Source of the DNA: DASUBV01 sp963822485
GTDB taxonomy: Bacteria; Actinomycetota; Actinomycetes; Streptosporangiales; Streptosporangiaceae
Reading direction: 5' to 3'
Assembly: GCA_963822485.1 (NCBI GenBank)
Contig: CAWGHW010000037.1
Coordinates: 62,001 to 126,000 of the forward strand
DNA length: 64,000 nt
Positions 9,888 to 20,363 of the stretch are shown here, one piece after another; the first letter of the stretch is position 1, and each line of letters opens with the position of its first letter. A program made the position numbers and the translations under genes. The notes beneath the pieces were generated by a model. That model did no database searches. It saw only the letters and a list, made by a program, of their open reading frames with translations, and was not told where the DNA came from.

Positions 9888-10096
9888 GCCCTCTCCCAGT
9901 AGCGTCCTGCGCAGCGCGCCGTGTGCGCGACGTCCAGGCCGGTGAGCGTCCGGTAAGCAGCGGCGTCCCCCGCGCCGACGTCCGGTGAGCCTGTCCTGGC
10001 AGCCTAACGCTGCTATCGCTGTCGGGCGGCGGATCCCCGCTGCCGGTTTTCCGCGTCATCAGCTGATTGCGAGCGGATGGAGGGTCTTCGCGAAGA

Positions 10097-10627
10097 ATGA
10101 CCGTTCCCTACTTAGCCGCACCGTGCGGGGCAGCTGTCACGTCCTCCCCTCCCGTAGCAGCTGCCCGTTCCATAAGGCCATGCTCGCAGGCTGACAACGT
10201 GGTCAGCCTGCGAGCATGGCCGCTGCGCAGTTACCTGGAGCTGGCCGCGCGGCCGGAGGCCGTGCGGCCAGCCCGGCAGCACGCCACGACGGTCGTCCGC
10301 CGCTGGCGGCTTGACGCCCTGGCCGACACCGTCGAGCTGCTGGTCTCTGAGCTCGTCACCAACGCGGTCCTCGCGTCGGCCGGCCGGGCTGACCAGCGGG
10401 CTGGGACGTCCGCGCCGCAGATCCGGTGCTGGCTCGCCTCCGACCGGTGCCAGCTGATGATCCACATCTGGGACGCCGACCGGCGCCTGCCGGTGTCGCA
10501 GGACGCCGGGCCGGACGCCGAGACCGGGCGCGGGCTGCTGCTCGTGGCCACGCTCAGCGCCCGGTGGGGCTGCTATTCGCCGCACGGGCACAACGGGAAG
10601 ATCGTCTGGGCGCTCTGCGCGCCCTGA
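10097..10627 (+). CDS. ATP-binding HATPase protein (RsbW/anti-sigma type)
   Basis: The protein carries the GHKL ATPase hallmarks of actinobacterial anti-sigma/serine-kinase-like regulators: an N-box in LLVSELVTNAV and a G-box in ETGRGLLLV. The start is uncertain. The ATG at 10097 has GGAGGG 12 nt upstream and gives 176 aa. A GTG at 10199, within the loop of a perfect 20-bp hairpin, would give about 142 aa, closer to the usual size of the family. A seven-codon frame (10077-10100) overlaps the ATG as ATGA. Partner sigma or anti-anti-sigma genes are not adjacent. The domain call is firm; the target is unknown. Confidence 0.82.
   Translation: MTVPYLAAPCGAAVTSSPPVAAARSIRPCSQADNVVSLRAWPLRSYLELAARPEAVRPARQHATTVVRRWRLDALADTVELLVSELVTNAVLASAGRADQRAGTSAPQIRCWLASDRCQLMIHIWDADRRLPVSQDAGPDAETGRGLLLVATLSARWGCYSPHGHNGKIVWALCAP
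10176..10221. repeat. Perfect 20-bp hairpin with a GTG in its loop
   Basis: The arms 10176-10195 and 10202-10221 are exact reverse complements around AACGTG. The loop holds the in-frame GTG (10199) that could start the downstream HATPase gene. If that GTG is the true start, the hairpin would hide the initiation region and could regulate translation; this is inference. Confidence 0.65.
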
Positions 10628-10691
10628 CTCTCAGCGAAAGCAGCGGGGCCAGCGAAAGCCATGGGGCCAGCGAAAGCCATGGCGGCGCATA

Positions 10692-10733
10692 GATGTCCCG
10701 CTGGTAACCCCCGAGGGCGACCAGCGGGACATC
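10692..10733. terminator. Hairpin between convergent genes
   Basis: The arms GATGTCCCGCTGGT (10692-10705) and its exact complement (10720-10733) flank a 14-nt loop, between the end of the HATPase gene and the end of the convergent GH2 gene. This suits a bidirectional terminator without a T-tract. Just upstream lie direct copies of CCAGCGAAAGCCATGGGG. Confidence 0.6.
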
Positions 10734-10761
10734 CAGCCCGGCCTGCCGGGGTGGCCGGGGG

Positions 10762-13700
10762 CTAGCGCGGCGTGATGGCGGTCTGATCGACCTCCTCGCC
10801 GCCGTTGGTGACGGTGCTGTACAGGTTGCCGGTGTCCAGGGCGGCCGCGGCCAGCTCGCCGCCGCCCGAGGCCTGGAGCAGGACCGGCAGGCTCTGCGGG
10901 GCGTTACCCGAGACCGCCACCCGCAGCGTGATCTGGCTGCTCGCCCCGGCCGCCAGCGGGCCGGCCAGCGTGCAGGTGGCCGTGGCCGCCTGGCAGGACC
11001 AGCCTGATCCGGACCCCGAGCCGGACATGGCCAGCGCGGTCAGCCCGGCGGGCAGCGTGGCGGTGAACGTCACCGGGCCGCTGGTCGGGCCGTAGCCGTC
11101 GTTGGCCACCGTGATGGTGTAGCCGTCCCTGGCCGCCGGGCCGTCGCCCTGCGCGAACGGGGCGTACGCGATGCCGCCGGAGGTGTCCGTGCTGGTGACC
11201 ACCAGCGCGGGCCGCTGCTGCACCTGGGTCGGGTCGGTGCCGGTGGCGGCACCGGAGTTCCCGCCGCCGGACACCGAGACGGTGTTGGTCACCGACGGCT
11301 GGACGCTGTTCGCCACCGCGACGGTCAGCGTGACCGGCGGGTAGGAGGCGCCGGCCGCCAGAGGGTCGGTCCGGTAGCAGGCCGGCTCGGGCTCGAACAG
11401 GTTGACCGAGCCGGGCAGCGTCGCCGGGGCCAGCGAGCAGGTCCAGCCCTGGCCCGACATCCGCACCGGGGTGACCCCGGCGGGCAGCGAGTCGGCCAGC
11501 GTGACCAGCCCCGCGGCCGGGCCCGCGCTGGCCGCGTTGGAAACGGTCAGCGTGTAGCTGTCGGCGCTGTCGCCCTGGGCGAAGCCGCCTGAGTGGCTGC
11601 TGGACACCGACAGCGCCGGCGGGCCTGGCGGCACCGGCGGGGTGCCCGCGGGGCCGGACTGGGTGATCGTGGTCGGGTCGGTGGCGCTCTGCCCGCCACT
11701 GGCGGTGGAGGAGTTCGCGCCCGAGGTCATGCCGCCGCCGAGCACCGTGACGCCGTTGGTCACCGACGCCGGCGCGTTGGCGGCCACCGACACGGTCAGC
11801 GTGACCGGCGGGTAGGCCGACCCGGCGGCCAGCGTGTCGCTGCGGTAGCAGCTCAGCGAGGCCACGTCGCAGGTCCAGCCGGGGCCGGACATGCCGGTCG
11901 CGGTCAGCCCCCAGGGCAGGCTGTCGGTCAGCCAGACCAGGCCCAGCGAGGGACCGCCGGCCGTGGAGTTCGGGCCGGTCACGTTGGACACGGTCAGGCT
12001 GTAGGTGTCCGCGCTGTCGCCCTGGGCGAAGCTGCCCGAGTGACTGCTGGCCACGTTCAGGTCGGCGGCCGGCGCGATGGTGGTCGCGGCGGACACGTTG
12101 GCCGGCGACACCGCGTCGCCGCCGCCCGACACCTGGACCGTCTCGTTGCCCGAGGCGGCGGCGTTACTGGCCACGCTGGCCACCACGGTGATCGGCGGCT
12201 CCTCGCCGTTCTCCCCGGCCAGCACGTCGCTGCGGTAGCAGGTGTTGGCCGGCTCGGTCACCGGGCTGGTGATGGCGGCCGTGCTGCAGGTCCAGCCGCT
12301 GCCGTACAGCGCCTGCACGCTGACGCCGGCCGGCAGGGCCGTGATCGTGGCGGTGACGGGCGCGGACGAGCTGCCGCTGGTCGGCCCGGCGCCCTGGTTG
12401 AGCACGGTGATCTGGTACCGGTCGCCGCTGTCGCCCTGGCGGAACGCGCTGGCCACGGCGTTGTCCGCGGTCAGGTCCGGCGGGCCGGTGATGGGCGTCT
12501 CGCTGGCGATGGACGTGGACGGGCCGGAGCTGGCCCCGCCGGTGACCGTGACCGCGTTGGTCACGTGCAGCCCGGACGTGGAGTCCTGGGTGCCGTACCC
12601 GGCCGTCTGCGGCACGCTGACCGTCAGCGTGACCGGCGGGTAGGACTGGCCGGGCTGGAGCACGGCCGGGCCGCCGCCCGGGCCGCCGGTCTCGGTGCAC
12701 ACCTCGGTCGGGTCGTTGGAGGTGTCGCAGGTCCAGCCGGACCCGCTGATCGAGACCATGCTGATGTTGGGGTCGACCACGTCGGTCAGCGTCACCGGCG
12801 TGGTCCCGTCGGTGGCGGCGTGGCCGGTGTTGGTCACCTTGAGCGTGTAGGTGTCGGTGTTGTCGCCCTGGGTGAAGCTGGTCGACGGCGTGGTGCCCGG
12901 CGAGTTCGCGACCGAGGTGACCGACCATTGGGGTCCGGCGGCCCGGCGGGCCGGGCCGCCTGCGACCGTCGCCTTCGACGTGGTGAACCTGGCCGCGGCT
13001 ACCTGGGAAGCAGCCCCGCTGCCCGCCCGGGCGATCCCGGTGTGCTGCGGAGTGCCGTTGGCGATTCCGAGGTAACTGATGCCCCTGGTGTGCTGCGCCC
13101 GGCTGACGGCCGCCCTGGCCGGGCCGGACCGCGGTGCGGCGAACACCGCGCTGGGCGTGTTCCAGCCGTAGACGCTGACCACCGGCGTCGCGCCGCTGAG
13201 GCCCGAGGCGGCGTAGGTCGCGGTCAGGGTCTGGGACTGGCCCGGCCACAGGGTGACGTCGTTGTCGCTCCAGCTGACCGGCAGGACCTCGTTGTCGCCG
13301 GGCAGCGCGGTGCCGGCCGCCGTCCCGCGCCGCACGTCGGCCCGCAGGAAGAAGGCCACGGCCTTGCTGGCGGACGGGTTGGTGAGCGTGACGCTGGTGA
13401 CCAGCTTGCCGCCGGGTCCTGGCGAGGTGGCCGCGGCCACCTGGACCGGCTCCGAGGGCAGGTTCTGCAGGGCGGTCATGTCGGCGTACTGGCTGAGCGG
13501 CGCGCCGTTGTTGGCCTGCGGGTTGCCCTCGGTGGTGTCCCAGTCGATCACGTCGTGCTGGGTGGACATCCAGTACACGTTGCGGTCCACCACGACGCCG
13601 TGCTGGCGCAGGGTCAGCTCGACGAAGTAGGCCTTGGCCGGCGCCGGCGGGGTGGTGGCCGCGGGCACCTGCGGGGTGAGCACCGAGTTCTGCACGCCCT

Positions 13701-16178
13701 GCGGCGCCAGCGACAGCCCGTTCGCGGTCTGGCTGTCGAGCACCTGGCCGCTGAGGTCGTAGACCCGCGACTGGACCGACAGTCCGGGCTGGCTGACCCC
13801 GGTCAGGTTGTCGATGGTGACCGTGCCGGTGTCGTAGGCGTACAGCACGTGCAGGTCCTCGTTGGCCTTCTTGGCCCCGAAGTAGGCGCCCGCCTCGTCG
13901 TAGTCGTAGTTGTACAGGTCCCACAGCATGGTCGGCCAGCCCTTGTTGAGCTGCCAGTAGACCGTGCCGGTGGACGGGGTCGGGTAGTTGTTCCAGTGGT
14001 CGAGGTAGGCCTCGAACTGGGCCCGGGTGTCCTCGTAGTTCTGCACCTGGGCTTCCTGCACGTACTGGGCCAGGCTGTTCCACTGGCCGTAGCGGTGCGC
14101 GATCGCGGTGTCCAGGTTGTCCAGCGTGCCGAACGAGTAGCCGGAGTGCTGCCCGCCGGTCGACTCGTAGTTGGTGTGGTACTGGTGCGCGTCCGGCTGC
14201 TGCCACAGCGTGGCCTGGTCAGCGGGCGACAGGAACCGCTGGATGGAATCCATGGTGGGCACGGTGTCGCCCGAGCCCTGCTCGCTGTCGAACCCGAACG
14301 AGCCGCCCACGTTGGTCAGCGTGCTGTCGTCGTCGTTGGCGTTGTTGCTGGAGTGCGTGGTGTCGTACCAGTAGTCCGGCGGGACCCAGTCGTAGGGGCC
14401 CTCCTTCTCGCCCGACGGGCCGAGGATGGCGCTGGTGTTGTACTCGGCCGAGGAGATGTTCGGGTCGGTGAACCCGGACTGGTCGAAGCCCTCGGTCGAG
14501 GCGACCTCCTGCTCCTTGATCGGCGGGTTGTCGCTCCAGCTGAAGTTGATCACGCTCGGGTGGTCGCGCAGCTGCTGGCCGATGGTCAGCGAGGACAGGT
14601 ACATGACGTGGAACTCCTGCGCGGTGACGCCCCGGCCGCTGCCCGAGGGCTGCCACTTGTCGCAGCACTGGAAGCCCGCGTCGATCAGGATGCCGGCCCG
14701 GTCCATCTGGTCGTAGAAGTTCTGCGGCATCTCCTTGCCCTCGGTCCTGATCCCGTCCAGGCCCATGCTCTTGATCATGGAGATCTGGTTGGCCAGGTCG
14801 GACGCCGAGTAGTGCAGGAACAGGTTCTCCGACCAGCCGCCGCCGCGGAAGTCGAACGGCACGCCGTTGACCTCGAAGACCCGGACCCCGTCGGGCGCCT
14901 CGGCCGACGGCGCGGTCAGGTAGGTGGACACCGAGCGGATGCCGACCAGCACCGAGCGGGACACGTCGGAGACCTGGCCGTGCGCCGACACCCACGCGCG
15001 CAGCCGGTACAGCGGCTGGCCGCCCATCTGGTAGGGCCACCACAGCTGCGGGTGGCGCAGGGTGAGCTGGCGGGTCGGAGCGGCGGGGTGAAGGTGACCG
15101 TGCTTGTCGCGCCCGCGGGGAGAGTGACGGGCTGGCTGACCTGGACGGGGTTGCCGCCGCCGGGCGGAGAGACCTGCGCCGTTACCAGGCCGGTCTGCTG
15201 GGAGCCGGTGTTGTTGGCCACGTCGGCGTGCACGGTCAGCGCCGCGGTGCTCATGTCCGCGGCGTCGTTCTGCGTCGCGTACACGTTGCTGACGCCCAGC
15301 GCGTCCGAGACGTGCAGCTGCACCGGGAACTGGATGCCGGTGTTGTTGTCCGGCGGGATCTGGCTCCAGTCGACGTCGTCCAGCGTGAACATGGAGCTCG
15401 GGTTGTTGGGGAAGAGCTCCAGGGCCAGGGTGTTGGTGCCGCTGGTGTTTGCGGCACTGCGGAGCAGGTTGGTGACGTCGAAGGTGTAGCTGGTGTAGTC
15501 GCCCTCGACGGTGGCCTGCGTGGCCACCTCGGTGCCGTTGACCCAGACGTCGGCCTGGCCCATCACGCCGTTGATGACCAGCTTGGCGTCCTGGCCGGGC
15601 CGCAAGCTGGGGGTGAAGTCGGTGCGGAACCACCAGGGCACGTTGAACAGCGGGTTGGTGTCCGCGCCCTCCTTGGTCTGCGGCGGGCCGAAGCACTGCT
15701 GCATGTTGTTGGAGTAGAAGACGCTGCTGGTGCTGTCGGCGCTCTGGTTGACCGGCTGGAGGCTCTGGTCCAGCGGGCACAGGCCGTTCTGGAGCAGGGC
15801 CTCGACCTCGGTGCCGACGGCGCCGGCGTCGTCAGCCGCGACCGGGAGCCAGCCCGCGGTGGAGAAGCCGGGCGCGGAAATGGCGGCGCCGCCCTGAGTC
15901 GCGCCGTTGCCGCTGGTCCAGTCGGTGGTCGCGGCGCTGCTCTGCACCTTCCAGCCGCCGCTGATCGTCGCGTCGCTGGCGGAGCGGGCCGGGGCGGCGG
16001 GGGCGCCTGGGGCGGCGGGGGCGCGTGCGGCGTGCGGGGCGGTGCTGATGGCGGGCACCTGATGCGCTGAGGGGCCGCTGACCTGGGCCATCGCCACGCT
16101 GCCGCCCGAAGCGAGCACCAGTGCGGACAGGCCGGCCAGTCCGAACGCGAGGCCTCGGATCCCTGGCTGAGTCTTCAA
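10762..16178 (-). CDS. Secreted exo-beta-D-glucosaminidase (GH2) with five C-terminal repeat domains; frameshifted
   Basis: The ATG at 16178 starts a signal peptide (MKTQPGIRGLAFGLAGLSAL). A GH2 sugar-binding domain, the immunoglobulin-like domain and the TIM barrel follow. The barrel resembles exo-beta-D-glucosaminidases that trim chitosan: candidate acid/base in NFSWSDNPP, nucleophile Glu in FDSEQGSGDTVP, and YFGAKKANE. After about residue 950 there are five DUF11-like repeats of 110-120 aa, each with FAQGD(S/N), GWxC, CYR and YPPVTLTV signatures. The reading frame breaks between about 15065 and 15090: the first 360 or so residues are in one frame and everything after RQLTLRHPQLWW is one base back, as if one base were missing. 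This is either a real disruption or a sequence error. The ROK regulator follows upstream. Confidence 0.85.
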
Positions 16179-16369
16179 CGCGCCTCCCGGACACCGGAAT
16201 TATTTTCAGGCTGAAACAAACTCGCCTGCCCGGACTCTAACTTTTGCGCTTCCGGAGGGCAATAGGGAGGAATGGATTGCCTTTTCATGCGATGTCCGGG
16301 TGCTGCCGGGACCTCCGTGACGGACGGTGCACGCGGGACCGGCCCGGTGCGGACGCGGTCCCGGTCCGG

Positions 16370-16630
16370 TGCCGACGCGGGACGGCGCGGTGCCGGCGCA
16401 GGACGGCGCGACACCGGCGCAGGACGGCGCGACACCGGCGCAGGACGGCGCGACACCGGCGCGGGACGGCGCGGGACGGCGCGGGACGGCGCGACACCGG
16501 CGCGGGACGGCGCGGGACGGCGCGACACCGGCGCGGGACGGCGCGGGACGGCGCGACACACCGGCGCGGGACGGCGCGGTGCCGGCGCGGGACGGCGCGG
16601 TGCCGACGCGGGACGGCGCGGTGCCGGCGG
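16370..16630. repeat. Tandem repeat, unit about 21 nt
   Basis: Copies of a 21-nt unit resembling GGACGGCGCGACACCGGCGCA, with extra GGGACGGCGC blocks, fill the region between the GH2 start (16178) and the ROK gene end (16939). Open frames across it are pure repeat translations. The 760-bp gap otherwise holds only the hairpin at 16761-16810; any GH2 promoter must lie near 16190-16330. Confidence 0.8.
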
Positions 16631-16760
16631 GGCCCCGATCCCGAGCGCCGCCAACAGGCCGGGCAGGCACCCGGCGCGGCACCTCGCCGGCTGGCGGGAC
16701 TGGCGGGACTGGACGGGGCCATGCGCCACATGGGGCACTGGCCCGGCCGCCGCCCAACGA

Positions 16761-16810
16761 CATGGCTGGCCCTCTGGTGCTGCTACAGCGTCACCAGAGG
16801 GCCAGCCATG
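16761..16810. repeat. Perfect 19-bp inverted repeat
   Basis: The arms 16761-16779 and 16792-16810 (CATGGCTGGCCCTCTGGTG and its exact complement) surround a 12-nt loop. It lies 130 bp downstream of the ROK gene stop, so a terminator is the simplest reading; there is no T-tract. Confidence 0.65.
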
Positions 16811-16938
16811 ACGCTGGCCCTGACTTCCGCGGACGGCGCTGAGCGGTCTGCGGGGCTGGTGTTTCTGGTGTTGCTGCTGGGCTTCTCAGGTCCGTGAAGG
16901 ATGGCGCGGACAATGTCAAAAACGGCGGGCTGGTGCGG

Positions 16939-18264
16939 TCAGGGGCGGTGGGCGGGGACGCCGGGGCGGCGCCTGACGTGGCGGGTGAGCTGGGCCGGCT
17001 CGTCGAGCTCGGAGACCAGGGCCAGCGCACGGGCGATAGCGCCGGTGACGGCGGCGTCCTGACCGAGGCCGGAGACCACGATGTCCGGCGGCTGGAACAC
17101 CTGCGTCGCGACGGCCTCGCGCAGCGCGGGCAGCCAGGGCTCCAGGGCCCGGCCGATGGCTCCGTCCAAGATGACCCGCTCCGGGTCCACCAGCGCGGTG
17201 ATGCCGGTGATGGCGGCGGCCACGTGGCCGGTCAGCTCGGCCACCACCTGGCCGCCCAGCCGGTCGCCGCGGGCGGCGGCCGCGAACACGTCGGCCACGT
17301 CGAACCCGTCCGCGAGGCTGGCGCCCGGCCCGTCCGGGCCGCCTCCGTCCTGATTCTCGGCGAGCAGCTCGGCGGCCCTGGCCCGGAGGGCGGGCCCGGA
17401 GGCGACGTCCTCGAAGCCCTGGCGGTCCGGGCCCGGCGGCTGGCCGGGGGCCGGCCACCGCCAGAACGGGAGGTAGCCCACCTCGCCGGCCGCGTTGTGC
17501 GAGCCGCGCACCAGGTGGCCGTCGATGACCACCGCGCCGCCGATCCCGGTGCCCAGCGACATGGTGACGAACGAGTGGATGCCGCGGCCCTGGCCGCGCC
17601 AGGCCTGGCCCAGCGCGGCCAGGTTCACGTCGTTGTCGACCTCGAACGGCTCCGACAGCCGCTCGCGCAGCACGCCGAGCAGGTCAAAGCCCTGCCAGTG
17701 CACATTCGGGCCCGCCACCGCGAGCTGGCTGACCGGGTCGATGAGCGCCGGGATGCCGACCACCACCGCGCGCACCGGGATACCCAGGTCCCCGGCCGCG
17801 GCCTTGAGCGCCTCGATGCAGCTCAGCAGGGTGCCCGCCGCGTCCCCGCCCGGCTGGTCACGGCCCTGCTCGTCACGGCTCTGCTCATGACGGCCCTGCT
17901 CATGACGGCTCTGCTCGTCGCGGGCGGGGTGGTCGCCGCTGGGCTCGCGGAAGTCCGTCGCCAGCGTGCCGCCGGCCAGGTCGGCCAGCGCGCCGTGGCA
18001 GCGCGTGCCGCCCAGGTCCACCGCGATCACGCCGCCGGCCGGGCCGATGAAGCGCAGGATCGACGGCGTGCGGCCGCGCACCGCGCCCTCCCCCGGCAGT
18101 TCCTCGATGATGCCGGTGGCCAGCAGCCGCTTGACTATGCGGCTGACCGAGGCGTCCGACAGCCCCAGCTCCCGGCCGAGCTGGCGCCGGGTGGCCTCGC
18201 CGCGGGACCGGATGGCATCGAGGAGGAGGAAGGTGTTCAGCTCAGCAATGTTGCCGACGTCCAT
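16939..18264 (-). CDS. ROK-family transcriptional regulator
   Basis: The 441-aa protein has an N-terminal winged-helix domain (residues 10-70, GRELGLSDASVSRIVKRLL) followed by a ROK sugar-kinase-like fold (AVDLGGTRCHGALADL, EVDNDVNLAALG, SLGTGIGGAVV, HNAAGEVGYL). ROK regulators bind sugars and repress carbohydrate genes. The usual zinc motif CxCGxxGC after AGEVGYL is absent, replaced by a Pro-rich stretch. An Arg/Glu/Gln/His repeat (HEQSRHEQGR, about 125-145), encoded by 15-bp direct repeats, is inserted between the first two ROK motifs. Its place between the GH2 and GH55-like genes suggests it controls glycan degradation (inferred). Confidence 0.9.
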   Translation of the reverse strand: MDVGNIAELNTFLLLDAIRSRGEATRRQLGRELGLSDASVSRIVKRLLATGIIEELPGEGAVRGRTPSILRFIGPAGGVIAVDLGGTRCHGALADLAGGTLATDFREPSGDHPARDEQSRHEQGRHEQSRDEQGRDQPGGDAAGTLLSCIEALKAAAGDLGIPVRAVVVGIPALIDPVSQLAVAGPNVHWQGFDLLGVLRERLSEPFEVDNDVNLAALGQAWRGQGRGIHSFVTMSLGTGIGGAVVIDGHLVRGSHNAAGEVGYLPFWRWPAPGQPPGPDRQGFEDVASGPALRARAAELLAENQDGGGPDGPGASLADGFDVADVFAAAARGDRLGGQVVAELTGHVAAAITGITALVDPERVILDGAIGRALEPWLPALREAVATQVFQPPDIVVSGLGQDAAVTGAIARALALVSELDEPAQLTRHVRRRPGVPAHRP

Positions 18265-18312
18265 GCCCCATCTTCGGCCATGCCGCTCCTGGGTCGGGCC
18301 GTAGGTGGCCGA

Positions 18313-20232
18313 CTAGGGGTAGCTGATCACGTCGGTGGGGCCCGGGTTGGCCGAGTCGACGGCCGCGCCGGTGGAGTTCACGACGTTCTCGATACCGCCC
18401 GAGCCGTTGAGGAACCTGGTCAGCAGGTCGTGCAGCTGCACGCCGGGGGTCTGGGGCACCTCGAACGCGGTGCTCGACTCGATCGGCAGGCCCAGGTCGA
18501 AGAAGCTGTAGCTGCCCAGGCCGTAGCCCTGGAAGCTGGCCACGTGCCGGGTGACCAGGAACGCCGGGTAGCCGTCCTGGTCCGGCCGGGCCATCCACGC
18601 GGCCTGGCTGGGCGGGTCGTAGGGCATCTCGTTCTGGTAGAAGATGTCGGTGCCGTGCTGCCCGTTCCAGACGACCTGGTACTTCTGGTAGTGCTCGACG
18701 AACAGGCCGTAGGCGGTCACGTAGTCGCCGTTGACCCGCAGGCCGGTGTCGGCGGTGTTATCGGTCCAGCCCACGCCGGCGCCGTGGTCGGCCCGCCAGG
18801 CCCAGATGTCATCCAGGATCACGTGCGAGCTGTCGACCACGAGGCTGTCGGTGGCCCGGCCCGCCGTCGCGCCGCCGATCCGGAAGAACACGTCCTGGAC
18901 CAGCGTCGGGTCGGCGGCGCGGCCGCTGAACGAGCCGCCGCGGCCGCCCACCTGGAGCAGCACCCGCGAGTTCACCGGGCCAGCGTCGATGATCAGGCCG
19001 GACAGCTTCACGCCGGGCACGCTGGCCACCTGCATCGCCGCGGTGCCGTGCTGCGGGACCAGCGTCGGGAAGCCCAGGCCCAGCACGACGGTGTCCGGCC
19101 GGGTGACCTCGATCGGCCGGGCCAGGCTGTAGACGCCGGGGCCGAGGATGAGGTTCTGGCCGCTGGCCAGCGCCAGGTTGATCGCCGCCACCGGAGTGCT
19201 AGGCGAGGCGATGAAGAACCGGCCGATCGGGATGGCCCGGCCTGGCGTGCTGGTCGTGGCTGACCAGGTGGTGCCGGAGGAGTTGTCCTGCACGGCGGGC
19301 ACGAACACGCTGTAGTTCCCGGCCGCGTCGGTCTGCAGGAACGGCTCCTCCTCGGTCACCGGGCTGGTGGCCAGGGTGGTGTAGGGGCCGGCCCCGCCGG
19401 TCACCCCGAAGGCCTGGGCCGGCGCGCCGGTGTCCCCGGAGAAGACCTGATTCCAGACCCCGTTGCTCCAGCCATCCAGGTCGCTGTTGCGGACCACGAA
19501 CTGCTGCTGCGAGCCGCTGACCACCGTGCCGCCGGAGAAGGCCGAGTCGGCGATGAACCCGCCGCTGGCGAAGTCGGGCGAGCCGTTGCAGTAGTCCATC
19601 AGCGACAGACTGCCGCCGGTGATGGCGACCCGGCGCATCGGCGCGGCCTGGCTCACGGCCCAGAAGTCGGTGCCGCTCTGGCAGCCGGACTGGCCGGTGA
19701 CGTTGATCGTCAGGTTGGACAGCGAGCGCCAGAAGTTGTCCAGCGCGATGCAGTTGTTCGCGGCGAAGCATTGGTTGTAGACGTCGATGGTGCCGTTGAC
19801 GGTGACGTCGCCCGGCGACTGCCCCAGGCCGGCTACCTCGGTGTAGTAGCCCACCTGGAAGGTCAGCGGATCGGCGGCGCTGCCGTAGGTGCCGGGCTCG
19901 AACAGCAGCGCGTAGCGCTGGGTGCCGAACTGGTTGGAGATCTGCTGGCTGGCGATGGCGTTGACGGTGGCCTGGATCTGGCTCTGCGGCATGCTCGGCG
20001 TGAACACGTAGACGTCCGGCCCGAAGTCCGGCTCGCCCGCCCGCCGGGTCGCGGGCCTGATCACGGCGTGGTGCGCGGCGGCCGCCTGGTGGCGGGCCTG
20101 CGGGGCGGCCGCGGCGGCCGGGGCGGCGGAAGCGGCCCCGGCGGCGGCCGCGGTCCCGGCCACCGTGAGCGCCGCCGCGGCGAGGATCAGGCTGGATCGG
20201 ATCAGGCTCTGGGGCAGCGCGCGTCGTGGCAT
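18313..20232 (-). CDS. Secreted GH55-like parallel beta-helix protein
   Basis: This 639-aa protein starts at the ATG at 20232, with GGAGG ten bases upstream. An Ala-rich signal peptide covers residues 1-35. The rest is a repeated beta-helix of the kind found in GH55 beta-1,3-glucanases (often mislabelled adenylyl cyclase in actinobacteria): VYVFTPSMPQSQIQATVN, LLFEPGTYG, LGLGFPTLVPQ, DDIWAWRADHG and YGLFVEHYQKYQ. It should act outside the cell on a beta-glucan; the substrate is inferred from the family only. The ROK regulator is 48 bp downstream on the same strand, so the two may be cotranscribed. The frame stays open upstream to 21291, but that part crosses other genes and is not coding. Confidence 0.85.
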   Translation of the reverse strand: MPRRALPQSLIRSSLILAAAALTVAGTAAAAGAASAAPAAAAAPQARHQAAAAHHAVIRPATRRAGEPDFGPDVYVFTPSMPQSQIQATVNAIASQQISNQFGTQRYALLFEPGTYGSAADPLTFQVGYYTEVAGLGQSPGDVTVNGTIDVYNQCFAANNCIALDNFWRSLSNLTINVTGQSGCQSGTDFWAVSQAAPMRRVAITGGSLSLMDYCNGSPDFASGGFIADSAFSGGTVVSGSQQQFVVRNSDLDGWSNGVWNQVFSGDTGAPAQAFGVTGGAGPYTTLATSPVTEEEPFLQTDAAGNYSVFVPAVQDNSSGTTWSATTSTPGRAIPIGRFFIASPSTPVAAINLALASGQNLILGPGVYSLARPIEVTRPDTVVLGLGFPTLVPQHGTAAMQVASVPGVKLSGLIIDAGPVNSRVLLQVGGRGGSFSGRAADPTLVQDVFFRIGGATAGRATDSLVVDSSHVILDDIWAWRADHGAGVGWTDNTADTGLRVNGDYVTAYGLFVEHYQKYQVVWNGQHGTDIFYQNEMPYDPPSQAAWMARPDQDGYPAFLVTRHVASFQGYGLGSYSFFDLGLPIESSTAFEVPQTPGVQLHDLLTRFLNGSGGIENVVNSTGAAVDSANPGPTDVISYP

Positions 20233-20363
20233 CGGTCGCCGGCCTCCGCAACTCGGGGGACGTGGGTAAGGCTCCTGCCCGAACAGCATTGACCGGCCGC
20301 CCGGCGCAGCAAAGAGCTGGCCGGGATTTTTCCGGAATGTTAACGGGGCCGCTAGCCCGGCAG

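Noticed and set aside
10077..10100. Seven-codon leader ORF before the HATPase gene
   Set aside because: The overlap with ATG (ATGA) is suggestive, but it is very short, the gene's true start is uncertain, and chance cannot be excluded.
16190..16900. Protein-coding ORFs in the 760-bp gap
   Set aside because: All are Arg/Pro/Ala repeat translations present in several frames on both strands.
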